Positions 1-6,382 of a DNA stretch of 6,960 bases are shown here, in pieces. The position numbers and the translations under genes were made by a program. This stretch comes from Acidobacteriaceae bacterium. GTDB lineage: Bacteria > Acidobacteriota > Terriglobia > Terriglobales > Acidobacteriaceae. The stretch is from NCBI GenBank assembly GCA_030040395.1, contig JASHTU010000587.1:1-6960 (forward strand). Reading direction: 5' to 3'. Position 1 is the first letter of the stretch; the number at the start of each line of letters is the position of its first letter. The notes below the pieces were generated by a model. It searched no databases. It saw only the letters and a list, made by a program, of their open reading frames with translations, and had not been told where the DNA came from.

Positions 1-889
1 CCGTCACCATCGCCTGCTGCTGCGTCGAAGAAACCGTCGAAATCAGCAGCCCTACGCCCAGCATGCAAACCAGGAACAGCACCGCACCCGTAAACAACAC
101 CGCAATGTGCCCGCGAAACGGAACTTGAAACCAGAACGTGCCCACCGCGGCGATGAGCGAAACGTCGAAGAGCCCGATGAGGAAAAACGGCAGGGTCTTG
201 CCAAGAATAAACTCCACCGGCCGGATCGGCGTCACCATGATCTGCTCCAGCGTTCCGATCTCCCGCTCGCGCACCACCGCAAACGCCGTCAGCGTAATCA
301 CCAGCACCAGGGTCAGGCTCCCGATGACGCCCGGCACAAAGAACCACCGGCTGCTCAGGTTCACGTTGTACCACGGCCGCTCTTCGAGCTCCACCGTCGG
401 CATCTGTTCGATGAGCTGCGGCGCGATCATTCCCATGCGTTCCTGCTCCGCCTCTCGCGCAAAACCCTGCGCAATCTGGGTCACGTAGCTCGAAGCAATC
501 AGCGCCGTGTTCGAGTTGGTCGCGTCCACAATCACCTGCAGGGGCGCACTCCGGCCGCCGTTTAGCTTTTGCGCAAAACCGGCGTCAATCTCCAACCCCA
601 CGGTTGCGTCCCCGCCATCGATCAGGGCGTGCAACGCGCGTCCATCCGTAACCTGCGCCCGCACGTCGAAGTAAGGGCTCGAGGTGAAGCGCGAGATCAG
701 CTCCCGGCTTTGCTGGCTTTGGTCGAGATCCAGCACCGCCGTCGACACATGATGAATCTCGAAGGTCGCCGCGTACCCGAAGACCAGCATCTGCACAATC
801 GGCGGCGCAATCAGGATGATCCGTGTACGCTTGTCGCGGAGCACCTGGATGAACTCCTTGATCAGCATCTGCTTCAGCCGCGTCCACAT
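1..889 (-). CDS. ybhR: ABC-2 type permease, YbhR-like (3' end cut by window edge)
   Basis: Inner-membrane half of an ABC-2 exporter, expected to pair with the upstream YbhS-like permease. I translated 296 uninterrupted codons from the ATG at 889; the C-terminus (about 70 residues, judged against E. coli YbhR of roughly 370) is off the left edge. Visible layout: an N-terminal amphipathic stretch with KEFIQVLRD at 11-19, a first membrane helix near 23-40, and a large extracytoplasmic domain to about 180 that includes VDATNSNTA (121-129) and WYN (173-175). Next come a helix at 184-206 and the cytoplasmic RERE-GTLEQ segment (207-216), followed by TPIRP and LGK (229-231), then helices near 236-254 and 262-284. 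The end reads STVSSTQQQAM (284-294), the STQQQA hallmark I associate with YbhR/YhhJ proteins. It starts 12 bases after the preceding permease stop, behind an AGGGG ribosome site. Family assignment is strong; the ybhR name rests on remembered motif similarity and gene order, not an alignment. No frameshift is seen. Confidence 0.93.
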   Translation of the reverse strand, partial: MWTRLKQMLIKEFIQVLRDKRTRIILIAPPIVQMLVFGYAATFEIHHVSTAVLDLDQSQQSRELISRFTSSPYFDVRAQVTDGRALHALIDGGDATVGLEIDAGFAQKLNGGRSAPLQVIVDATNSNTALIASSYVTQIAQGFAREAEQERMGMIAPQLIEQMPTVELEERPWYNVNLSSRWFFVPGVIGSLTLVLVITLTAFAVVREREIGTLEQIMVTPIRPVEFILGKTLPFFLIGLFDVSLIAAVGTFWFQVPFRGHIAVLFTGAVLFLVCMLGVGLLISTVSSTQQQAMVT

Positions 890-898
890 CGCTCTTCA

Positions 899-903
899 CC
901 CCT
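899..903 (-). promoter_or_regulatory. Ribosome binding site of the YbhR-like permease
   Basis: On the coding strand AGGGG lies 9 bases before the ATG at 889 and overlaps the TAG stop of the preceding permease. It fixes this ATG as the start of a gene whose end is not visible. A purine-rich GAAGAG lies between the two. Confidence 0.6.
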
Positions 904-2035
904 AATCCAGCCGCTTGTGGAACGAACGGGTGGCTACGGCCGCCAGCACCACCGCAAACACCGCCAGCGGAACCAAATCGGCGCCCAGCATCCCCGTCGC
1001 TGTCCCTTTCAAAAAAATCTTCTTCAGCACCGACACGTAATACCGCGCGGGAATGATGCGCGTAATCCACTGCAGAACCACCGGCATCTGCTCGATGGCG
1101 AACAGGAATCCCGACAGCAGAAACGCGGGAAGAAACGTGATGATCAGAGCGATCTGGCTGGCGGCAAACTGGCTTTTCGCAATCACGGAGACGAAAAACC
1201 CCAGCGAGAGCACCACGATCATGAACAACGCCGAGCTGGTGGCCAGCGTAAGATACGAGCCGCGAAACGGCACATGGAACCAGGCAATGGCGATCGCCGC
1301 GCACACCGCCACATCGAAGACGCCGAGAACGAAATACGGCGCCAGCTTGCCCAGCATGATCTCCATCGCACTCACCGGAGTCGAGATCAACTGCTCCATC
1401 GAGCCGCGCTCCCACTCGCGCGAGATGGTGAGCGAAGTAAGAAACGCGCCGATCACGCTCATCACCAGCGCCAGCACCCCGGGAACGATGAATGCGCTGC
1501 TTTCCAGATCCTCGTTGTACCAGGTCCGCGTCTCGACGCTCACTGGCGCGGGCTGCATGGCTTGCCCGTGCTCGCGCAGCCAGTCGAGCTGCACCTGGGA
1601 CGAATAACCCTGGACCACCGCCTGCGCATAACCGATCAACACATTCGCGGTGTTATCGTCGGTTCCGTCCACCAGCGCCTGCACTTCCACCGGCCCGCCT
1701 TGCATGAGCCGGTCTGAGAAATCCCACGGAATCACTAGCCCCATCTTGGCGCGCCCATCGTCGAGCGCCCTGCCAATCGCGGCGTAGCTCGTCACCACCC
1801 GTGCGACGTGAAAATATTCGCTCGCCTCGAAGCGCTTCAGCAGGTCCTGGCTTTGCTGGCTGCCTTCCTGGTCGTAGACAAAAATGGGCAGCCCTTTGAG
1901 ATCGAGGCTCACGCCGTAGCCGAAGAGCAGCATGAGCACCACCGGCATCACGACCACAATCATCAGGCTGCGCGCGTCGCGCCGAATGTGAATCATCTCT
2001 TTTCTAGCCACCGCGAGCAGGCGGGTCAAACTCAT
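902..2035 (-). CDS. ybhS: ABC-2 type permease, YbhS-like
   Basis: Complete 377-residue inner-membrane permease, the same length as I recall for E. coli YbhS; first of the two permeases and likely heterodimer partner of the next gene. N-terminal elbow segment with RKEMIHIRRD (11-20), first helix about 23-42, then a large extracytoplasmic domain containing VDGTDDNTAN (122-131) and TWYN (171-174). It is followed by a helix at 182-204 and the cytoplasmic REWERGSMEQLISTP (206-220) with LGK (228-230). Further helices lie near 232-253, 262-286, 292-314 and 350-369. FLPAFLLSGFLFAIEQMP (301-318) and IIPARYY (327-333) followed by FLKG are the typical C-terminal signature of the ABC-2 drug-exporter permease family; the tail ends KRLD as in YbhS. 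The start is fixed by an ATGA overlap with the upstream ATPase gene and a GAGGAGG ribosome site. NTAN and WYN recur in the downstream permease, showing the two are diverged paralogues. No oddity in reading frame. Confidence 0.95.
   Translation of the reverse strand: MSLTRLLAVARKEMIHIRRDARSLMIVVVMPVVLMLLFGYGVSLDLKGLPIFVYDQEGSQQSQDLLKRFEASEYFHVARVVTSYAAIGRALDDGRAKMGLVIPWDFSDRLMQGGPVEVQALVDGTDDNTANVLIGYAQAVVQGYSSQVQLDWLREHGQAMQPAPVSVETRTWYNEDLESSAFIVPGVLALVMSVIGAFLTSLTISREWERGSMEQLISTPVSAMEIMLGKLAPYFVLGVFDVAVCAAIAIAWFHVPFRGSYLTLATSSALFMIVVLSLGFFVSVIAKSQFAASQIALIITFLPAFLLSGFLFAIEQMPVVLQWITRIIPARYYVSVLKKIFLKGTATGMLGADLVPLAVFAVVLAAVATRSFHKRLD
2032..2035 (-). other. ATGA start/stop overlap, ATPase 2 / permease 1
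   Basis: The permease ATG (2035-2033) and the ATPase TGA (2034-2032) share bases as ATGA on the coding strand. This arrangement usually gives translational coupling by ribosome re-initiation, consistent with matched amounts of ATPase and permease. Confidence 0.85.
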
Positions 2036-2985
2036 GCCTCAAACGCCTCCTCGTCGCGCGCCGTAGTCACGGAGACAAAAACGTCCTCGAGCGTGGCCCG
2101 GATCTTCTCAATCCTGCCCACGGCGATGCCGCGCTCGGCGAGATATTGTCGCACCCGGGGCCCGGCCGCAGCCGCATCCGGCACAACCAGGTGCAGCGCG
2201 TTGCCGAAAACCGCCGCGTCCGTCACCTGCGGCGCCGACTGCAAAGCCTCGACCGCCGCGCCCAGAGACTCGCATTCGACGAGCAATAGCTCGCCGCGCA
2301 TCGAGTCGCGTTTCAGCTCCGCCGGCGTGCCCAGCGCCACGATCCTGCCACGAAAAATAAGCGCCAGCCGGTTGCAGTACTCCGCCTCTTCCATGTAATG
2401 CGTGGTCACGAACACGGTCACGCCTTGCTCGGCCATGTGGTGAATCAGGTCCCAAAACTGGCGGCGCGAAATGGGGTCGACGCCCGATGTCGGCTCATCG
2501 AGAAAAATAATCGGCGGCCGGTGCAGCACCGCGCAACCCAGCGCCAGACGTTGCTTCCATCCCCCCGGCAGCGTGCGCGTGATCAGGTTTTCCCGGCCCT
2601 TGAGATTGGCCATCTCCAACGCCCACGCAATGCGGCTTGGCAATTCTCGCGCGGGCACGCTGTAAAGACCCGCGAACAGACGCAGGTTTTCGATCACCTT
2701 GAGATCGTTGTAGAGCGAAAACTTCTGCGACATGTAGCCGATGTTCTGGCGCACCGCCTCGGGACTGCGGGCCACATCGTAGCCGGCCACAACGGCGCGG
2801 CCGGCGCTCGGTTTCAGCAGGCCGCACAACATGCGAATGGTCGTCGATTTGCCGGCTCCGTTCGGTCCCAGAAAGCCGAAGACTTCGCCCTTGCGTACTT
2901 CCAGCTGAATGCGGTCCACGGCCACAAAATCGCCGAAGCGTTTCACCAGGTTCTCCACCACCACCGAACTGGCTTGCTCAGGCAT
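2032..2985 (-). CDS. ABC transporter ATPase 2, like the C-terminal half of YbhF
   Basis: Cytoplasmic ATP-binding subunit of 317 residues that should pair with ATPase 1 to drive the two permeases. Motifs in order: Walker A GPNGAGKS (40-47), Q-loop Gln87 in MSQKFSLY, a degenerate signature LPGGW (139-143, consensus LSGGQ), Walker B IIFLDE (159-164), D-loop SGVDP (167-171), and H-loop His196 in TTHYMEEAE. A C-terminal domain of about 90 residues follows and ends with ATLEDVFV (297-304), the usual tail of drug/daunorubicin-type exporter ATPases. I chose the ATG at 2985. It overlaps the previous gene by only 8 bases, sits behind a good ribosome site, and places the N-terminus just before the first strand. 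An in-frame start at 3018 would add 11 residues of poor family fit. The order of motifs and the MSQKFSLY and KQRLAL strings recall the second half of E. coli YbhF, which is one fused protein. ATP chemistry at this subunit's own Walker A/H-loop site looks intact. Confidence 0.94.
   Translation of the reverse strand: MPEQASSVVVENLVKRFGDFVAVDRIQLEVRKGEVFGFLGPNGAGKSTTIRMLCGLLKPSAGRAVVAGYDVARSPEAVRQNIGYMSQKFSLYNDLKVIENLRLFAGLYSVPARELPSRIAWALEMANLKGRENLITRTLPGGWKQRLALGCAVLHRPPIIFLDEPTSGVDPISRRQFWDLIHHMAEQGVTVFVTTHYMEEAEYCNRLALIFRGRIVALGTPAELKRDSMRGELLLVECESLGAAVEALQSAPQVTDAAVFGNALHLVVPDAAAAGPRVRQYLAERGIAVGRIEKIRATLEDVFVSVTTARDEEAFEA
2046..2052 (-). promoter_or_regulatory. Strong ribosome binding site of the YbhS-like permease
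   Basis: GAGGAGG on the coding strand ends 10 bases before the ATG at 2035, inside the last codons of the upstream ATPase. A second GAGG sits only one base before the ATG, too close to act. This is the best anti-16S match in the window and supports the ATG at 2035. Confidence 0.65.
2978..2985 (-). other. 8-base gene overlap, ATPase 1 / ATPase 2
   Basis: The coding strand reads ATGCCTGA: the ATG starts ATPase 2 and the TGA ends ATPase 1 in another frame. A one-base frame change here would merge the two ATPases into a single YbhF-like chain, which makes this junction the split point relative to E. coli. Confidence 0.85.
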
Positions 2986-3937
2986 TGCCCGCTGCTCCCC
3001 CCGCAACCGCATCCACAAACAGGTCCTCGATGGTGGGCGCTACACGCTGCACCGCATCGAAAGGTACGCCCGCGCTCTTCAGCCGCGTCTCCAACTCGGG
3101 AATGCGCCGCGCCGCATCGTCCACCACCACGTGGACGCCATCGCCTGTCAGCACCAGGCTCGAGATTCCCTCCGCGCCCTCGAGCTGGCTGCGCACGCTG
3201 CGCGGCTCGCCCGACGTCACTGAAAGCACGTCTTTGCTCAGCTTCGCTTTCAAGTTGGCCGGCGTGTCGCAGAACAGCAGCCTGCCCTGATGCACCAGCG
3301 CCACGCGATGGCAGCGCTCCGCCTCATCGAGATAGGCTGTCGAAGTCAGAATGGTGACGCCCTCCGCCACCAGCTCGTATAAGATGCGCCAGAAATCGCG
3401 GCGCGAAACGGGATCGACTCCGGTCGTCGGCTCATCGAGCAATATCACTCTGGGCCGGTGAATGAGCGCGCACACCAGGCCCAGCTTCTGCTTCATGCCG
3501 CCCGAAAGTTTGCTCGCCATGCGCCCGCGGAACTCGCTCATGGCCGCCGCCTTTAACAACTGCGTTGACCGCGCTTGGCGCTCGCCGCCGTCCACGCCGA
3601 AAAGATCGGCGTAGAAGCGGATGTTTTCGTCCACAGTCAGGTCGTCATATAACCCGAAGCGCTGCGGCATGTAGCTCAGCGCGTGCTTTGCCCCTTCGGG
3701 ATCCCGCACCACGTCGCAACCGGCTACCCATGCGTCGCCCGCGTCGGCCTTCATAATTCCCGCCAGCATGCGCAGCGTGGTCGTCTTCCCCGCCCCGTCG
3801 GGCCCCACGAGGCCGAAAATTTCCCCGCCACGCACCTCAAAGCTCAAGCCATCCACGGCCCGCACGCCGGGAAAACTCTTCGTAAGCCCCACGACCACAA
3901 TGGCGGATTCCTGCCCGTTTCGCATCGGCTCTGTCAT
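2978..3937 (-). CDS. ABC transporter ATPase 1, like the N-terminal half of YbhF
   Basis: Cytoplasmic ATP-binding subunit of 319 residues, partner of ATPase 2. Motifs in order: Walker A GPDGAGKT (45-52), with Asp at the usual Asn/Ser position, Q-loop Gln92 in MPQRFGLY, a full signature LSGGM (144-148), Walker B VILLDE (164-169) and D-loop TGVDP (172-176). The H-loop position holds Ala201 (TSTAYLDEAE; codon GCC at 3337-3335) where active ABC ATPases carry His. The C-terminal domain ends PTIEDLFVDAV (301-311). GPDGAGKT, LSGGMKQKLGL and STxYLDEAE all match what I recall of the first ATPase domain of E. coli YbhF, where the H-loop His is also missing (remembered as Ser). The ATG at 3937 forms an ATGA overlap with the adaptor gene and has only a weak GGTGA ribosome site, so re-initiation is likely. 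The reading frame stays open well upstream, but that part is the adaptor gene read out of frame. Composition matches the neighbours. Confidence 0.94.
   Translation of the reverse strand: MTEPMRNGQESAIVVVGLTKSFPGVRAVDGLSFEVRGGEIFGLVGPDGAGKTTTLRMLAGIMKADAGDAWVAGCDVVRDPEGAKHALSYMPQRFGLYDDLTVDENIRFYADLFGVDGGERQARSTQLLKAAAMSEFRGRMASKLSGGMKQKLGLVCALIHRPRVILLDEPTTGVDPVSRRDFWRILYELVAEGVTILTSTAYLDEAERCHRVALVHQGRLLFCDTPANLKAKLSKDVLSVTSGEPRSVRSQLEGAEGISSLVLTGDGVHVVVDDAARRIPELETRLKSAGVPFDAVQRVAPTIEDLFVDAVAGGAAGNA
2995..3002 (-). promoter_or_regulatory. Ribosome binding site of ATPase 2
   Basis: GGGGGGAG on the coding strand lies 9 bases before the ATG at 2985, within the Gly/Ala-rich last codons of ATPase 1. 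It favours 2985 over the upstream in-frame ATG at 3018. Confidence 0.6.
3934..3937 (-). other. ATGA start/stop overlap, adaptor / ATPase 1
   Basis: The ATPase 1 ATG (3937-3935) and the adaptor TGA (3936-3934) overlap as ATGA on the coding strand. With only a weak ribosome site (GGTGA, about 4 bases away), ATPase 1 translation probably depends on ribosomes finishing the adaptor. Confidence 0.85.
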
Positions 3938-4965
3938 CGGTTCACCGGCATCGCGTTCGAGGCCCGCGAGGCAATCGCGCCCAGCTGCACGTGGGCGTCG
4001 GCCGGCATCCCGGGTTTCAATTCGTGATTGCGATTGTCGATGTCGATCTTGATGCGGTACACCAGCGTCACGCGCTCCTTGTAGGTCTCTACGCTCTTGG
4101 GCGTAAACTCCGCACTCGAAGAAATAAACGAAATGCGCCCGCGATACTGCTTGCCCGGGTAGGTGTCGGTCGTGATAGCCGCATCTTGACCCCATCGGAT
4201 GCACCCCAGGTCGGTTTCGGCAAGGTAGGCGCGCAACCATATGTGATCGAGGTCGGCCAGCGTCACCACCGGCGATCCCGGCGCCACCACTTCGCCCAAC
4301 TCCGCCTGGCGCACCGTGATTACGCCGCTCACCGGAGCGCGCAGGGCGGTGTAGCTCTCGTCGATGCGCGAAAGCCCCAGGTCGGCAGCGGCTTCGGCAA
4401 GATTGGCGCGGGCGATGGCGATGTCCTCCTTGCGGCTGCCCTCCACGGCTTCGTTGTAGCGCTGTTGCGCCGCCTCGTATGCCGCCGTTGCCCGTTTCAG
4501 CGCCGTCGCCGCCAGGTCGCGGTCCTGGGCGGAAATCTCGTCTTTGCCAAAAAGGATTTGATCGCGATCGTTGTCCAGTTTCTTCTCCGCCAAATCGGCT
4601 TGCGCGTCGATCATCGCCTGCTGCGAGGCCTTGATCTCCTGCTCGCGCGTGCCGGCCAGTGTCAGCGCCAGGTCCGACTGGCGCACTTCCACCGCCGCCT
4701 GGTCAATCTGCACTTTCTGCCGGTAATCGGCGTCTTCGAGCCGCGCCAGCAGCGCGCCCTGTTCCACTTCTTCGCCCTCCTCCACGGGCAGCTCGTCGAT
4801 GCGTCCCTCCACCTTGAAGCTCACCAGGCTCTCATGCGCCTCAATATTGCCGGAGAGCGTGATCTCATTCGCCGGCGCCGGCTTCTTCTTGAGCTGCGGA
4901 TAGAAATACACGCCGGCGGCCGCCGCTGCGGCCACAAGAACGACAACAGCAATCAAGCGCTTCAT
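3934..4965 (-). CDS. ybhG: HlyD-family periplasmic adaptor (membrane fusion protein), YbhG-like
   Basis: Links the inner-membrane ABC complex to the outer-membrane channel across the periplasm; 343 residues. The N-terminus KRLIAVVVLVAAAAAAGVYF (2-21) is an uncleaved anchor or signal sequence without a lipobox Cys. The first half of the biotinyl-lipoyl domain covers about 36-78 (GxIDELPVEEGEEVEQGALL). An Ala/Gln/Glu-rich helical hairpin spans about 80-200, with the turn near FGKDEISAQDRD (139-150). The second lipoyl half includes LRAPVSGVITVR (208-219) and GEVVAPGSPVVTLADLD (224-240), followed by a beta-barrel region. EFTPKSVET (286-294), LVYRIKI (301-307) and LKPGMPADA (316-324) are close to the E. 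coli YbhG strings I remember. The start at 4965 is chosen because the membrane anchor begins there behind a GAGG site 9 bases upstream; the frame is open to 5148, but that part overlaps the channel gene and has no family-like content. It is the only gene apart from the last permease not overlapped with its upstream neighbour. Confidence 0.94.
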   Translation of the reverse strand: MKRLIAVVVLVAAAAAAGVYFYPQLKKKPAPANEITLSGNIEAHESLVSFKVEGRIDELPVEEGEEVEQGALLARLEDADYRQKVQIDQAAVEVRQSDLALTLAGTREQEIKASQQAMIDAQADLAEKKLDNDRDQILFGKDEISAQDRDLAATALKRATAAYEAAQQRYNEAVEGSRKEDIAIARANLAEAAADLGLSRIDESYTALRAPVSGVITVRQAELGEVVAPGSPVVTLADLDHIWLRAYLAETDLGCIRWGQDAAITTDTYPGKQYRGRISFISSSAEFTPKSVETYKERVTLVYRIKIDIDNRNHELKPGMPADAHVQLGAIASRASNAMPVNR

Positions 4966-5020
4966 ACCCCAAAACCTCGCAAGCGGAAAACCCCTTTGCC
5001 TGGAATTCCCGCCGTCCTTG
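4966..5020 (-). other. 55-base gap between channel and adaptor genes
   Basis: The only sizeable non-coding stretch in the window. It holds the adaptor ribosome site, an 8-base palindrome GGAATTCC (5002-5009) and two GGGG runs on the coding strand (4991-4994 and 4967-4970). I see no convincing -10/-35 pair and no stem followed by a T run, so neither an internal promoter nor a terminator is supported; transcription probably reads through. Confidence 0.5.
4975..4978 (-). promoter_or_regulatory. Ribosome binding site of the adaptor gene
   Basis: GAGG on the coding strand, 9 bases before the ATG at 4965. The GGGG immediately before the start codon is too close to serve. The site selects 4965 over longer in-frame starts. 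Confidence 0.5.
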
Positions 5021-6382
5021 CTACGGATGGCCCGTAAACTCGAGAATGTTCCTTTCCGTATCGCCCAAAGCGCGCGCCAGCGCGTACTTCGCGTCCACAT
5101 GGCTCGAAACCGCCAGGATGTAATTCTCCTCGGCGCGCGCCAGCTCATCCTGCGCCGTCACCACCTCGACATTGTTCGCCATGCCGGCCTGGAACCGGTC
5201 CTGCGCCAGTTTCAGTTCCCGCTCGGCCAGTTCCTGGCCGTCGCCGGCCACGCTCACTTGTTGCCCCGCCGAATCCAGATTCAACAGCGCCTCGCGAATG
5301 TCTTCCTCCACGCCACGGCGCAAATCGGCAATCTGGTCGTCGATGCGCTTCACCCGGTTCGCCAGTTGCTGCGCTTCTCCCTCCCGGTCGCGATCGAAGA
5401 TCGTGAAATCGATTTGGCCCTGGATCAGTCCCGTGGTTTCCACGCCGCCGATGCTCCGCCCCAGTTCGCCAATGTTTCCGCTCACGCTCAGCTTGGGATA
5501 AAAGCGGGCGCGGTTGGCGCGTTGTTGCTCCACCAGGCTGTCGCGCTGGCTGGCCAGGGCGCGATAATCGGCGCGCGTCGCCAGCGCTCCCGGCAACAAA
5601 GCATCCGGTGGTTCCGGCGCCAGCGGCTGGTAGCGTAGCGGCTCCGACAACGCCAGCGGCGCGCCCGGCCTCATGCCGAGGTTCCGCGCCAGCACGAGCA
5701 GGGTTTGCTTATATGTGTTCTCGGCCTCGAGCAGCGCCTGTCGATCATTCGCAAGCTGCACTTCCGCGCGCAGCACATCCACGCCCGTCGCCGTGCCCGC
5801 GCCGTGCTTGTCCTGGGCCAGCTTCAACAGGGTGGTCGAATCCGTCACCCTCGCCTCCGCCGCATCCGCGCGCGCCGCCGCTGACTGCGCATTCAGGTAA
5901 AGCCCGGCAATCACGCGCACAATCAGGTCGCGCGCGTCCTGCTCGCTCATCCTCCCCGCCTCGAGCGCGCTCTCGCTGGCCTTCAACGCGCGATAGCTCT
6001 GGAGGTCCAGGACGTTCTGCTGCGCATAAATGCGGAAGTCGTAATTCGAAAACGGCCCTACGACGCTGGGAAGACCGGGAAACGAAATGCCGAACGCGCG
6101 CAGGTTGCGATTCTGCACATTGGCGTAGGTCTCCGCATTCACGCGCGGCAGCAGCGCCGCCACACTCCGCGTGCGCGCGCCTTCGTCTTCACCCACCTCT
6201 GTCCCAGCCACAAGCACATTGAGATTGGCCTGCAGGGCCTTGTGAATAGCGTCCTCAAGCGTCAACCGATACGGCGCCGCCTCTTGGGCCGCCGCCCGCG
6301 CGGCCGGAATCGCAGCCGCGATCGAGGCCACGATGAAGGCCGCCGGCCAAACCAAAATCGCCTTGCCCCATGCGTGTCTCAT
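5021..6382 (-). CDS. TolC-type outer-membrane efflux channel
   Basis: Outer-membrane factor of 453 residues; TolC relatives form trimeric beta-barrel/alpha-barrel tunnels that complete tripartite pumps. The signal peptide spans about 1-32 (hydrophobic core ILVWPAAFIVASIAAAI, AxA-type cleavage near ARAAA|QEA), with no lipobox Cys, so it is not a NodT-type lipoprotein. The mature part shows the two homologous OEP repeats, about 38-238 and 266-443. Each carries the same landmark: GTATGVDVLRAEVQLAND (196-213) and AGMANNVEVVTAQDELARAE (399-418). LTLEDAIHKALQANLNV (40-56) is the typical first helix of the family, and RANRARFYPKLSVSGNIG (288-305) marks the return strand region of repeat two. The ATG at 6382 overlaps the regulator's stop as ATGA and gives a clean signal peptide; a start at 6481 would place 33 odd residues before it. 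No strong ribosome site is seen, suggesting coupling to the regulator. Which OMF subfamily it belongs to is not resolved. Confidence 0.94.
   Translation of the reverse strand: MRHAWGKAILVWPAAFIVASIAAAIPAARAAAQEAAPYRLTLEDAIHKALQANLNVLVAGTEVGEDEGARTRSVAALLPRVNAETYANVQNRNLRAFGISFPGLPSVVGPFSNYDFRIYAQQNVLDLQSYRALKASESALEAGRMSEQDARDLIVRVIAGLYLNAQSAAARADAAEARVTDSTTLLKLAQDKHGAGTATGVDVLRAEVQLANDRQALLEAENTYKQTLLVLARNLGMRPGAPLALSEPLRYQPLAPEPPDALLPGALATRADYRALASQRDSLVEQQRANRARFYPKLSVSGNIGELGRSIGGVETTGLIQGQIDFTIFDRDREGEAQQLANRVKRIDDQIADLRRGVEEDIREALLNLDSAGQQVSVAGDGQELAERELKLAQDRFQAGMANNVEVVTAQDELARAEENYILAVSSHVDAKYALARALGDTERNILEFTGHP
6379..6382 (-). other. ATGA start/stop overlap, regulator / outer-membrane channel
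   Basis: The channel ATG (6382-6380) and the regulator TGA (6381-6379) overlap as ATGA on the coding strand. This shows the regulator is co-transcribed with the pump it probably controls rather than transcribed divergently. Confidence 0.85.

Noticed and set aside
569..1717. Long open plus-strand frame (382 residues) opposite the two permeases
   Set aside because: Its product is rich in His, Arg and Gln with no fold-like pattern, and it lies antisense to genes with clear family motifs. It arises from G/C-biased third codon positions.
2398..3357. Open plus-strand frame (319 residues) opposite the two ATPases
   Set aside because: Antisense shadow of two confident ATPase genes; no recognisable motif and an implausible composition.
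2450..3440. Similar DNA stretches in the two ATPase genes (around 2460-2505 and 3400-3445) as a direct repeat
   Set aside because: They encode the same Walker B/D-loop residues in two paralogous proteins; conservation of the protein explains the similarity.
3938..4240. Possible N-terminal extension of ATPase 1
   Set aside because: The frame is open, but these bases encode the conserved C-terminal third of the adaptor in another frame. The extension reads as a Cys/Arg-rich shadow, and ATGA at 3937 gives a standard ATPase N-terminus.
5002..5009. GGAATTCC palindrome as a regulator operator
   Set aside because: Eight bases is too short for a typical TetR operator and occurs by chance; there is no promoter beside it.
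4966..5020. G-rich runs in the channel/adaptor gap as a G-quadruplex or attenuator
   Set aside because: Only three runs of three or more G occur on the coding strand, and there is no stem followed by a T tract, so neither structure is supported.
3991..5037. Open plus-strand frame (348 residues) opposite the adaptor
   Set aside because: Fully antisense to the adaptor, His/Arg-rich, no domain signal.
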